Source: an uncultured bacterium
GTDB lineage: Bacteria > Vulcanimicrobiota > CADAWZ01
Direction: 5' to 3'
Assembly: GCA_902790465.1 (NCBI GenBank)
Contig: CADASF010000041.1
Span: 1 to 42,843, forward strand
DNA length: 42,843 nucleotides
The notes beneath the pieces were generated by a model. That model did no database searches. It was given only the letters and a program-made list of their open reading frames with translations, and was not told the origin of the DNA. The translations under genes and the position numbers were made by a program. How positions within the stretch are numbered: position 1 is the stretch's first letter; the number at the start of each line of letters is the position of its first letter. Shown here piece after piece: positions 15,166-22,636 of the stretch.

Positions 15166-18100
15166 ATGTCAAAAAAGAAAAAACAAAATAATAAAAAGCA
15201 AAATGTAGTCGATTACAGTGAATATAACGAAGTTATATTAAACGCAGATGTTTTAAATCAACTTTGTGAAATTACTTTAGGGAAAATAAACAATAAGATA
15301 TTATTACATTCACTGGAAATTCCTTATACTTACGAATATAATGGTGAAAAATACAAGATAACGAGTATTGGAAAAGAGACATTTAAAGATTTTAAAGGGT
15401 TGAAAAAAGTTTTAATTTCAGAAGGTATAAAAAAAATAGAAGCAAGAGCTTTTATGGGCTGTTTATCTTTAGAAGAAATTAAAATGCCAAACACTATTGA
15501 GGAAATTGAAACAGGTGCATTTTGTGATTGTAAATCATTAATCCAGATAAAACTTTCAAATAGTTTGAAAACAATAGGAAATTGTGCCTTTATGGGTTGT
15601 TCTGATTTGAGAGAAATATTTATTCCAAATGGTGTAGAAGGAATAGGAATTAGTTCTTTTGGGCTATGTACATCATTAAAATCAGTAAAACTTTCAAAAT
15701 CTTTGAAAAAAATATCTGATTATACTTTTTATAATTGTAAATCTTTGAAAAAAATAAGTATTCCTGATTCTGTTTGTGATATTGGTAAGTATTCTTTTGC
15801 TTGTTGTTTCTCATTGGATAATGTGCGAATTCCAAATTCTGTTACTAAAATTGAAGAAGCTACTTTTTGCAATTGTAGAGAGCTTCAAAAAATAGTTTTG
15901 CATGATAATATAGAAATAATAGGAACAGGGGCTTTTGAAGCATGTTCATCTTTGACAAATTTTAAAATGCCTAAAAATCTTCGAACAATAGGTGAGGATG
16001 CTTTTTTAGGTTCTTTTAACTTGGAAGAAATAGAAATTCCTGAAAAAGTTGTTGAAATTAAAGATAAAGCTTTTTTATCTTGTTTAAGTTTAAAAAATAT
16101 CAAATTTGATAATTCTTTGTCTTTAGAAATAATAGGTAATAGGGCTTTTAAAATGTGTCGAAGGTTGGAATATCTTTATTTACCAGATTCTCTTAAGAAA
16201 ATAGGAGATAATGCTTTTGCTGATTGCAAAGCATTGGATAAAGTAAAATTGCCGAGTAGTATTGTTGAAATAGGAGATTTTGCTTTTAATAAAGTAGAGA
16301 TATTGGAACTTGTACTTCCTGAATGTGTACAAAAAGTTGGTAAAAGAGCATTTAATGGCATTAATCACCTGTCTTATAATGGAAATTTAGATGTTTCAGA
16401 TTGGGGAGCAGATATTTATTTAAAGAAGCCTCTTAAAGAATATATAGCAGATACAATACATTCTGGTCGCAAATTTATAAGAGAGGTATATTTAAGTAGT
16501 GATATTTTGGATATTTTGCGTAAGTTGGGAGTAATTGACACTATATCAAAAACTAAACTTGCTTCGATTGATATTCCAGAATGTTTTAGCTATAATAATG
16601 AAGATTATAAAATTATTGGTATTTTCCCTTATGCTTTTCGTGATTTTAAAGCATTGAAAAGTGTTAAATTTCCAAAAAGTATAGTTGCAATAGAAAAGGG
16701 AGCTTTTGAAGGTTGTAAAAAACTTGATAACATAGAAATCCCAAATACTGTAATAAGATTAGGTGAAAGAGCATTTAGTGGTTGTAGTACTTTAAAAAAC
16801 ATTACTCTTTCAAATAATCTCTATGAATTGAGTTCATATTTATTTGAGAATTGTACTTCTTTAGAAAATATAGAGATTCCAAATTCTGTAAGGAGAATAG
16901 AATCTTGTGCTTTTTATGGTTGTAAATCATTAGAAAAAGTAAATATTGAAGATAATATAGAATTTATTGATTTCGGGATTTTCATAAATTGTATTTCTTT
17001 AAAACACATAGAAATTCCTGAAGGCATAACAAAAATAGATAAGGAAACTTTCAAGGGCTGTGTATCATTGACAGATGTTAAACTTCCAAAAACATTAAAA
17101 TCAATAGGTAATCTTGCTTTTGGTGATTGTAAATCTTTGGCAAAAATTGACTTGCCAAGTGAAATTGAAAGTATATTAGGCGGTGCTTTTAAAGATTGTG
17201 TTTCTTTAGATAATCTTGTTATTCCTGAAAAAGTGAAAGAAATAAATTTTGGTACTTTTAGGAATTGCCAATCATTAAAGAACATAAAATTACCTAAAGA
17301 ATTGACAAAAATAACGAGAGAAGCATTTGCTTTTTGTAAATCTTTAGAAAACCTAGAGATTCCTGAAAAAGTAAATGAAATAGGTAATTTTGCTTTTGCT
17401 GATTGTATTTCTTTGAAATCAATTGAAATTCCAAAATGTGTAAAAATTATAGGCAAATATGCTTTTTTGAATTGTAAATCTTTGAGTGAAGTAAAACTTC
17501 CAAATGATTTGGAAATAATTTTATCTGGGGCTTTTGATAAATGCAAATCATTAAAAACCATAGAAATTCCTGAAAAAGTAAATGAAATAGGCAAAGATGC
17601 CTTTTTAAACATTGAAAAAGTTGTATATAATGGAATTGCTTGTGGTTCTCCTTGGGGGGCTAAAGAAGTTAGTTCTGATTTAGCGATTGGTTATAAGTTC
17701 TTTTATTCTATACAAGAAACAGTAAATTTATTGCTTGCCAATTTAGACCGTGCAAAATATTTGGGTTCTATCCTTAATTATATTTTTGAATATGATGAAG
17801 ATGAAGAAGTAATTGTTGTAGATATAGAATATTTTTTGAATAACGATGCAAGATTTATTGAATCTATGTTGTTTAAATGGGATGAACCTCTTGAAAATTT
17901 ACTATTGTCAGATTTGTCTGATGACAGAACTTTTAGAGCATTTGAAAGTATTTATTCTAAATTTTTTGAAGTCAAAAATGATTTAAAATTGTATTTAAAA
18001 ATATTGAGAGAATTATGGTATAATTATGACAGTGATGATGGTGATAAATATCTTGATTGTTTTGAAGACGAGGGAATTGATAGTGAAAGTTTAAATATTG

Positions 18101-18216
18101 AAATCAAAAATGAAGATGATAAAGAATACTATCGCAAGGAATTGGAAGGTGATGATCGCTATTTTATTTCATTAAGAGAAAGTAACAGAGAAGAGTTGGA
18201 ACAATTTCTTTATTGA
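15166..18216 (+). CDS. Large BspA-like LRR protein built from two fused cap-LRR-tail units, no signal peptide
   Basis: The 1016-residue protein starts with a lysine-rich non-hydrophobic stretch (MSKKKKQNNKKQN), so it shows no export signal. Unit one has a cap (ILNADVLNQLCEI...YEYNGEKYKITSIGKETFKDF), about fourteen LRR_5 repeats and a tail YNGNLDVSDWGADIY near residue 410. Unit two repeats this: cap from about 445 (LSSDILDILRKLGVI...YKIIGIFPYAFRDF), another LRR array and a tail YNGIACGSPWGAKEV near 825. Residues about 845-1016 are a non-LRR acidic helical region (YDEDEEV, YDSDDGDKYLDCFEDEG). LRR_5 proteins bind other proteins; this one would act inside the cell or leave by an unrecognised route. 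GGAGAG precedes the ATG; a consensus-like TATAAT lies at 15089-15094 without a good -35. Function unknown. Confidence 0.88.
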   Translation: MSKKKKQNNKKQNVVDYSEYNEVILNADVLNQLCEITLGKINNKILLHSLEIPYTYEYNGEKYKITSIGKETFKDFKGLKKVLISEGIKKIEARAFMGCLSLEEIKMPNTIEEIETGAFCDCKSLIQIKLSNSLKTIGNCAFMGCSDLREIFIPNGVEGIGISSFGLCTSLKSVKLSKSLKKISDYTFYNCKSLKKISIPDSVCDIGKYSFACCFSLDNVRIPNSVTKIEEATFCNCRELQKIVLHDNIEIIGTGAFEACSSLTNFKMPKNLRTIGEDAFLGSFNLEEIEIPEKVVEIKDKAFLSCLSLKNIKFDNSLSLEIIGNRAFKMCRRLEYLYLPDSLKKIGDNAFADCKALDKVKLPSSIVEIGDFAFNKVEILELVLPECVQKVGKRAFNGINHLSYNGNLDVSDWGADIYLKKPLKEYIADTIHSGRKFIREVYLSSDILDILRKLGVIDTISKTKLASIDIPECFSYNNEDYKIIGIFPYAFRDFKALKSVKFPKSIVAIEKGAFEGCKKLDNIEIPNTVIRLGERAFSGCSTLKNITLSNNLYELSSYLFENCTSLENIEIPNSVRRIESCAFYGCKSLEKVNIEDNIEFIDFGIFINCISLKHIEIPEGITKIDKETFKGCVSLTDVKLPKTLKSIGNLAFGDCKSLAKIDLPSEIESILGGAFKDCVSLDNLVIPEKVKEINFGTFRNCQSLKNIKLPKELTKITREAFAFCKSLENLEIPEKVNEIGNFAFADCISLKSIEIPKCVKIIGKYAFLNCKSLSEVKLPNDLEIILSGAFDKCKSLKTIEIPEKVNEIGKDAFLNIEKVVYNGIACGSPWGAKEVSSDLAIGYKFFYSIQETVNLLLANLDRAKYLGSILNYIFEYDEDEEVIVVDIEYFLNNDARFIESMLFKWDEPLENLLLSDLSDDRTFRAFESIYSKFFEVKNDLKLYLKILRELWYNYDSDDGDKYLDCFEDEGIDSESLNIEIKNEDDKEYYRKELEGDDRYFISLRESNREELEQFLY

Positions 18217-18256
18217 TAAAACCTTTGGCGAATAACAAAAAAACAATAATCACTAC

Positions 18257-18437
18257 AGCAATTTTCATAAATATTAAGAAAAAAAATAATAACTTTTACT
18301 TTGGTGTGTAATGCGGGCATTTTCGCTTCTTTGCAAGCAAAGGAGATTGGTCTATGAAACGAAATCATGAGCAGAGCGAATGTCTTAGTGAGTGTATTAT
18401 ACACCAAAGTAAATTTGCACTAATTTTGAAAGTTGCT
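18257..18437. repeat. Palindromic repeat AGCAATTTTC...GAAAGTTGCT, copy interrupted by an insertion
   Basis: The left part (AGCAATTTTCATAAATATTA from 18257) and right part (AAATTTGC from 18411, then TAATTTTGAAAGTTGCT to 18437) match the continuous 56-bp repeat at 34767-34822. The roughly 120 bases between them are absent from that copy. The base repeat is a small inverted repeat with ten-base ends. The whole gap 18217-18518 has no gene. Confidence 0.75.
18296..18412. mobile_element. MITE-like element, ~117 bp, with 17-bp terminal inverted repeats
   Basis: Left end TTACTTTGGTGTGTAAT (18296-18312) and right end ATTATACACCAAAGTAA (18396-18412) are complementary at 16 of 17 positions. The inside is non-coding and partly self-complementary (GGGCATTTTCGCT near the left, AGCGAATGTC near the right). 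Comparison with the uninterrupted repeat at 34.8 kb shows it as an insertion. Size, inverted ends and lack of coding capacity fit a MITE; no matching transposase is in the window. Confidence 0.65.
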
Positions 18438-18518
18438 GTAAGTATGGCGTGTTGGTAAATTCAATTTTTGTTGTTTGATGTTATAAAAAATATTGCTTTT
18501 TCCTGCCTTTTTTTGTTA

Positions 18519-18944
18519 TTAATCATTATCATCATCTTCTTCATCATCTTCTTCATCGTCATCTTCATCGTCATCTTCTTCATCATTATCTTCCAGATTG
18601 TTAAACAATTCTTCTAATGCTTCTACATCTTTTTCAATATTTTCAGCTAGTTCATCAGATATTTCTGCAATTTCTTCTACAATCTGTTGATTAACAGATA
18701 TTGATTTTTCGATAATTTCAAATTGTTTTTGCATTTCCTCTATTAGTATAGACATAGATTGTTTTGATTTTTCTTTCAATTTTTTATAAATCTGATATTT
18801 TCTATCTGCACGGAATTTATAAGTTTTGTTGTTTTTTTTCTTGCTTTCGATTAAATTTTTTTTCGCTTGTTTTTTGTATCTATTAGCTTGCTTTGTTAGT
18901 TTATTTACTTCTTTGTGTAATGTATTGATGTTTTGAGAATACAT
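18519..18944 (-). CDS. Small acidic coiled-coil protein
   Basis: The start is set at ATG 18944 because GGAGGG lies nine bases ahead of it; the frame is open further upstream but without a ribosome site, and the 22 extra residues cover the operator-like palindrome. The 141-residue protein is highly charged. Residues 1-45 are lysine-rich (EVNKLTKQANRYKKQAKKNLIESKKKNNK), the middle is heptad-like (SMSILIEEMQKQFEIIEKSISVNQQIVEEIAEISDEL) and the last 24 residues are almost only Asp and Glu. There is no signal peptide or transmembrane segment. I recognise no family. A scaffold or partner-binding role for the acidic tail is a guess. Confidence 0.65.
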   Translation of the reverse strand: MYSQNINTLHKEVNKLTKQANRYKKQAKKNLIESKKKNNKTYKFRADRKYQIYKKLKEKSKQSMSILIEEMQKQFEIIEKSISVNQQIVEEIAEISDELAENIEKDVEALEELFNNLEDNDEEDDDEDDDEEDDEEDDDND

Positions 18945-18992
18945 TTTTAGAATCCCTCCATTTTTGATAATATATTTATTATACTCATTGAC

Positions 18993-19011
18993 AATGACAG
19001 AAACTGTCATT
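18993..19011. promoter_or_regulatory. Operator-like palindrome upstream of the acidic protein gene
   Basis: AATGACAG (18993-19000) and CTGTCATT (19004-19011) are perfect inverted repeats around AAA. It lies about 50 bp upstream of the chosen start and next to a -10-like TATAAT on the minus strand (18978-18983), so it would overlap the -35 region. A dimeric repressor site is likely. Confidence 0.5.
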
Positions 19012-19064
19012 TTTGAAGAAAATAAAAAAAAAGTGGCTGTGAAAAAATTAAATAGATCAAATAC

Positions 19065-19151
19065 AGCATTTTAAATATAGGCGATCGACTCAATTTTTAA
19101 GTAAATAATAATTTACAGGCTTAGATTGCCACGGCTACGCCTCGCAATGAC
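19065..19151. repeat. Dispersed intergenic repeat, copy 2
   Basis: Bases 19065-19129 (CATTTTAAATATAGGCGATC through TTTACAGGCTTAGATTGC) are about 90% identical to the reverse complement of 41279-41341. They run into a short form of the core, GATTGCCACGGCTACGCCTC, ending TCGCAATGACA. The element lies in the non-coding gap between the acidic protein and the next lipoprotein. Confidence 0.75.
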
Positions 19152-19186
19152 AAAGTGGCAGTATACAGGCATATATTAGATTATAT

Positions 19187-19226
19187 AAAAAAAAAGGTTG
19201 TGAAAAAAAATACTTTTTTCACAGCC
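19187..19226 (-). terminator. Intrinsic terminator of the downstream-facing lipoprotein gene
   Basis: On the minus strand GGCTGTGAAAAAA pairs with TTTTTTCACAACC (19196-19226), followed by at least nine T residues. It sits 28 bp past the stop codon of the lipoprotein gene. Confidence 0.85.
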
Positions 19227-19253
19227 CCTTTTTTATCAGCAAGCTTTATATAT

Positions 19254-20927
19254 TTAATTATTTGCTGGATATGTTCGACCATTTATTGCTTGATTTTCTA
19301 CAGTTATTACTCCATCATAAGTGCAGTTTTCTTCTGTTACATTGTTATCAGGATTACCTATTAACATGTCTATGTTAAGACCACTAAATGTATGTATCAA
19401 AGAGCTTGCATTTGTTTTTGTTACATTGTCTATTGTAATATTTCCATTATTTGTACAATTTGTGAGTGTTGTTGATTGACAATTTTCGATTAAACCTGAT
19501 ATTTTTAATCCAAAATAATTTGTATTTTTTATAACAATTTTTGCTTTGTTTGTACAATTTTCAAAATTTGACCCATGTGCCTGAAAACATAGTCCAGATA
19601 TACCAAAATATGTTTTTGCAAAATTGTCAGTGTTTTCATCTATAGGAATAAAAACAGCTTTTCTTAGAGAATTTTGAGGTGCTACATTATTTGTATTATC
19701 TGTGTTACTATTGTCTATAAAATATATAGAATTTTCTCCAATTGTTATATTTGTGAAATTACCATCATAAGAACCAACAAATAGCGATAATATCGTCATG
19801 TAATTAGGTATATAATCAATAAAAATTTGCATAGAATTTGGTAGATATTTTGCTATGTTAATAGATTTTCCATTTGCAAAAATTAGTCCATCTATTGTGT
19901 GATTGTCTCCGTCATAATCCCCTTTAAAGAAAAATTGTGCCAGGAAAACAGCAATATCTTCTTGGTTTATTGTTATAGGTCCAAATACAGACGACAAATA
20001 TAAAGTTGCTATATTTGGATTATAATGTCCTATAGGGGTTATTCCTTTTCCATTATTGTAGAATGGGGCTTTTTCATTAGTTGTTTCTATTGTGATGTTT
20101 TTATCGTTTTCAGCCTTTACAATTTTTAATCCTGTCAAATGTGTAAAATCAAGGTCTTCAGTCTGTTTAAATTTTTTGTCCAAATATAAGTATGGAGAAT
20201 CGTTAGGAAGTTCTGATGAATAATATGCTAAAATTTTATCTAAAACTTCATCTGGGAGATTATCTTGTGATGTATTTTCTGGTATATCATTGGAAAAAAC
20301 TCTTATTAAAACTTCTTTTGGGATAACCATTTTATTTATGTTTATAAAATGTCTTGGTTTAGAAATTATATATGGATCATCTGTTGTCCCAGAACCTCCA
20401 CCAAATCCAGCTTCATTGTCTTTGCTATTTTCAAAATCAACATTAAAATTGCCATTTTCACTAATTACACCGTTGGCACTTGAAAAGTAATCAAGTAGAT
20501 TTCCTTCGCTGTCATAAGTTAGAACTGCTTTTATTTTTACATTTTCTGCTTTGTCATTTATTGGAAGAGTAAATTTAGTTTTGTCATTTGCTGTTGGTTC
20601 TGCTTTTAAAATTTCTTGGTCTTTTGGTTCTTCAGCTGTTTTTGCTGTGGATTCGACTTTATAGTAAATATCGGCTTTTGCAATTTTGTCAGCATTTAAA
20701 GAATCAGTCAAACTAATTGTAACTTCCGTTTGTGTAATTTGTTCTTCGTTGTTGTTTTCGTTATTATTTTGTTCTTGTTGTTGGTTGTTTTGTTGTGCCA
20801 ACAAATAATAAAGAGAAGAATTATTTTGTGGAGTTGATTTACCTCCACCACCACCGCATGCACTTGTAAATAATGCAGTAATAATTAGACAAATACTCAT
20901 TACTGCAATTTTGTAAAAATATTTCAT
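19254..20927 (-). CDS. Surface lipoprotein with GLUG-like / beta-helix-type repeats
   Basis: The 557-residue protein has a lipoprotein signal ending FTSAC (Cys24) and then GGGGGKSTPQ...SLYYLLAQQNNQQQ and an Asn/Gln/Glu-rich spacer. This leader is shared with the BspA-like lipoprotein at 10203-11735. Residues about 60-160 look like a beta-sandwich domain (TEVTISLTDSLNADKIAKADIYYKV). DDPYIISKPRHF leads into a region with DYDGDNHTIDGLIF, a GLUG-like motif, and later ENCTNKAKIVIKN and TNCTNNGNITIDN repeats, suggesting a right-handed beta-helix. It would be anchored in the envelope facing outward. Ligand or substrate unknown. It has its own terminator. Confidence 0.78.
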   Translation of the reverse strand: MKYFYKIAVMSICLIITALFTSACGGGGGKSTPQNNSSLYYLLAQQNNQQQEQNNNENNNEEQITQTEVTISLTDSLNADKIAKADIYYKVESTAKTAEEPKDQEILKAEPTANDKTKFTLPINDKAENVKIKAVLTYDSEGNLLDYFSSANGVISENGNFNVDFENSKDNEAGFGGGSGTTDDPYIISKPRHFININKMVIPKEVLIRVFSNDIPENTSQDNLPDEVLDKILAYYSSELPNDSPYLYLDKKFKQTEDLDFTHLTGLKIVKAENDKNITIETTNEKAPFYNNGKGITPIGHYNPNIATLYLSSVFGPITINQEDIAVFLAQFFFKGDYDGDNHTIDGLIFANGKSINIAKYLPNSMQIFIDYIPNYMTILSLFVGSYDGNFTNITIGENSIYFIDNSNTDNTNNVAPQNSLRKAVFIPIDENTDNFAKTYFGISGLCFQAHGSNFENCTNKAKIVIKNTNYFGLKISGLIENCQSTTLTNCTNNGNITIDNVTKTNASSLIHTFSGLNIDMLIGNPDNNVTEENCTYDGVITVENQAINGRTYPANN

Positions 20928-21131
20928 TATTGTTTCCTTTCATAAGGGAGTTTACCAACAAGCCCTTGTATATATTTTGAAATCTTGAATTATAGTTCAA
21001 TAATTTTTTTTATTTCCTTTATTATGCTTAAAAAAGGAGGAATTAAAAGAAAAAAAATGCAACATTATTTATGATATTGATTTTATTGAAATTATATTGA
21101 CATAAAAGATCGTAGAGAGGTAAGGGGACTT

Positions 21132-22160
21132 ATGGCTGAAAATGTTGTATCTTCAGGTGGTTGTTCTTGTAAAATTGGACCTGCTGAATTAAAGCGTATA
21201 TTGTGTGGAATAGATTTTCCAGAAGATGAAAGGCTTCTTGTCGGCTTGGGAGAGCCTGATGATGCAGGAATATATAAATTGACTGATGATATTGCACTTG
21301 TGCAGACTGTTGATTTTTTTCCTCCTCCTGTTGACGATTTATTTTTATTTGGTGAAATTGCTGCGACAAATGCACTCAGTGATGTATATGCAATGGGTGG
21401 AAAACCGTTAACGGCATTAAATATTTTTTGTTTTCCAATAGGTAAAATGCCAGAGGAATATGCAACACAGATAATAGCAGGTGGAATGGCAACTTTAAAA
21501 AGAGCTGATTGTACATCTGTCGGTGGTCATTCTCTAAATGATTCTCCAATAAAATATGGTCTTGCTGTAACTGGAATCATAAATCCAAATAAGATAAAAA
21601 CCAAAAAAGGAGCTTTGCCAAAAGATAGAATTATATTGACAAAACCAATAGGAACAGGTATTATTTCAACAGCATTAAAAACTAAAATGGCTGAGAAAAA
21701 ATATGTTGAAGAAATGTTTTTGAGTATGAAGACATTAAATAGGATTGCTTCAGAAAAAATGCAGATATTTGATGTTCACGCTTGCACAGATGTAACAGGA
21801 TTTAGTCTTTTAGGTCATCTTTGGGAATGTATAAATGAAACAAATATTTCTGCTCATATTTCTTTAAAATCTGTTCCAATGTTTAATGGTGTTACTGAAT
21901 ATGCTTCTTATGGTTGTATGCCTGTTGGATTGTATAGAAATAAAGCATTTTATGGTCAACATGTAAATTTTGCAGGTGATACTGAAGATTTGAATTTTAT
22001 GGCATTGTTCGATCCTCAGACATCAGGAGGACTTTTGATGTTTGTAAATTCAAATGATTCAGAAAAAATGCTATCTGAATTAAATGCAGATGGAATCCCT
22101 GCAAAAGATATAGGTTATATTGAAGAGTCTCCACAAGGTGCTACAATTTATGTAGAGTAG
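21132..22160 (+). CDS. selD: Selenide, water dikinase (selenophosphate synthase), cysteine form
   Basis: SelD makes selenophosphate from selenide and ATP, the selenium donor for selenocysteine and 2-selenouridine. The 342-residue protein opens with GGCSCKIGPAELKRIL, in which Cys11 takes the place often held by selenocysteine and Lys14 is the second catalytic residue. The AIR-synthase-like fold is complete: VGLGEPDDAGIYKL, VDFFPPPVDD, NALSDVYAMGG (metal binding) and GGHSLNDSPIKYG. The C-terminal half has DVTGFSLLGHL and FDPQTSGGLL. AGGGGAC precedes the ATG. It is monocistronic; no other selenium gene and no in-frame TGA gene was seen in this window, so the selenium end product is unknown. Confidence 0.96.
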   Translation: MAENVVSSGGCSCKIGPAELKRILCGIDFPEDERLLVGLGEPDDAGIYKLTDDIALVQTVDFFPPPVDDLFLFGEIAATNALSDVYAMGGKPLTALNIFCFPIGKMPEEYATQIIAGGMATLKRADCTSVGGHSLNDSPIKYGLAVTGIINPNKIKTKKGALPKDRIILTKPIGTGIISTALKTKMAEKKYVEEMFLSMKTLNRIASEKMQIFDVHACTDVTGFSLLGHLWECINETNISAHISLKSVPMFNGVTEYASYGCMPVGLYRNKAFYGQHVNFAGDTEDLNFMALFDPQTSGGLLMFVNSNDSEKMLSELNADGIPAKDIGYIEESPQGATIYVE

Positions 22161-22178
22161 AGAGAGAGGGAAAGAAAT

Positions 22179-22220
22179 AACGTTTGCTCAGAAAATCCCC
22201 GAGCAAGCGTTCTTTCTTTT
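22179..22220 (+). terminator. Intrinsic terminator of selD
   Basis: AACGTTTGCTC (22179-22189) pairs with GAGCAAGCGTT (22201-22211) with one G-U pair, followed by TCTTTCTTTT. Confidence 0.85.
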
Positions 22221-22224
22221 GTAG

Positions 22225-22560
22225 TTAGAGTTTAAATAAAGCAACTTTTCTTTTTCTGTTATCAGCAACTAAAACAACAGTTATTATTTGTTTATTTTCG
22301 TTTTCATAAGTTTTTGTATATATATTTTCTCCTTAAAATGAAATTTTAAGGAGCTTCAATGCTACTTTTAATTTTCGCCTTCTACCCTTGCTTTTGGAAC
22401 TCCTTTTGAACTTTTTGCGAATTTAAATTCAATTAATTATTAAATTCTTGATCGCTGAAGAAATTTAAAATAGAAAATGGATTATATACTCTTGTTTTTC
22501 CATCAAATGAAAAACCATCATAATTTCTTTTTATTTTTCTTAAAGTCTTTATTATATTAA
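22225..22560 (-). pseudogene. Decayed remnant of a PF09820-type AAA-ATPase-like gene, with other fragments
   Basis: On the minus strand, 22433-22560 reads NIIKTLRKIKRNYDGFSFDG followed by KTRVYNPFSILNFFSDQEF and a stop. This closely matches KIREFYDGFSFDGITRVYNPFSVLNFF in the AAA-ATPase-like gene at 41507-42843. After the stop, short open stretches continue: one reads KFAKSSKGVPKARVEGEN, and 22225-22332 reads IYTKTYENENKQIITVVLV...RKVALFKL and stops. I cannot place these last pieces with certainty; they may be C-terminal parts of the same gene. No start codon or intact domain remains. The region 22161-22636 holds nothing else but the selD terminator and a small palindrome. Confidence 0.7.
22329..22353. 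repeat. Perfect 11-bp palindrome inside the gene remnant
   Basis: CTCCTTAAAAT (22329-22339) and its complement (22343-22353) flank a three-base loop. It interrupts the remnant with an in-frame stop and may be a small inserted palindrome or chance. Confidence 0.4.
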
Positions 22561-22636
22561 TATTCAAAGGATAAATATTATTTTTTACAGAAAATATTAT
22601 TTTCTTCACAACGCTAAAAGATAAGGATTATATTAA

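Noticed and set aside
18360-18407. Small minus-strand frame (18210-18407) in the repeat zone
   Set aside because: It runs through the MITE-like element and its inverted ends, has no ribosome site and resembles no protein.
19155-19253. Plus-strand frame reading across the terminator and repeat at 19.2 kb
   Set aside because: It covers a terminator and the opposite strand of the lipoprotein 3' end; no ribosome site.
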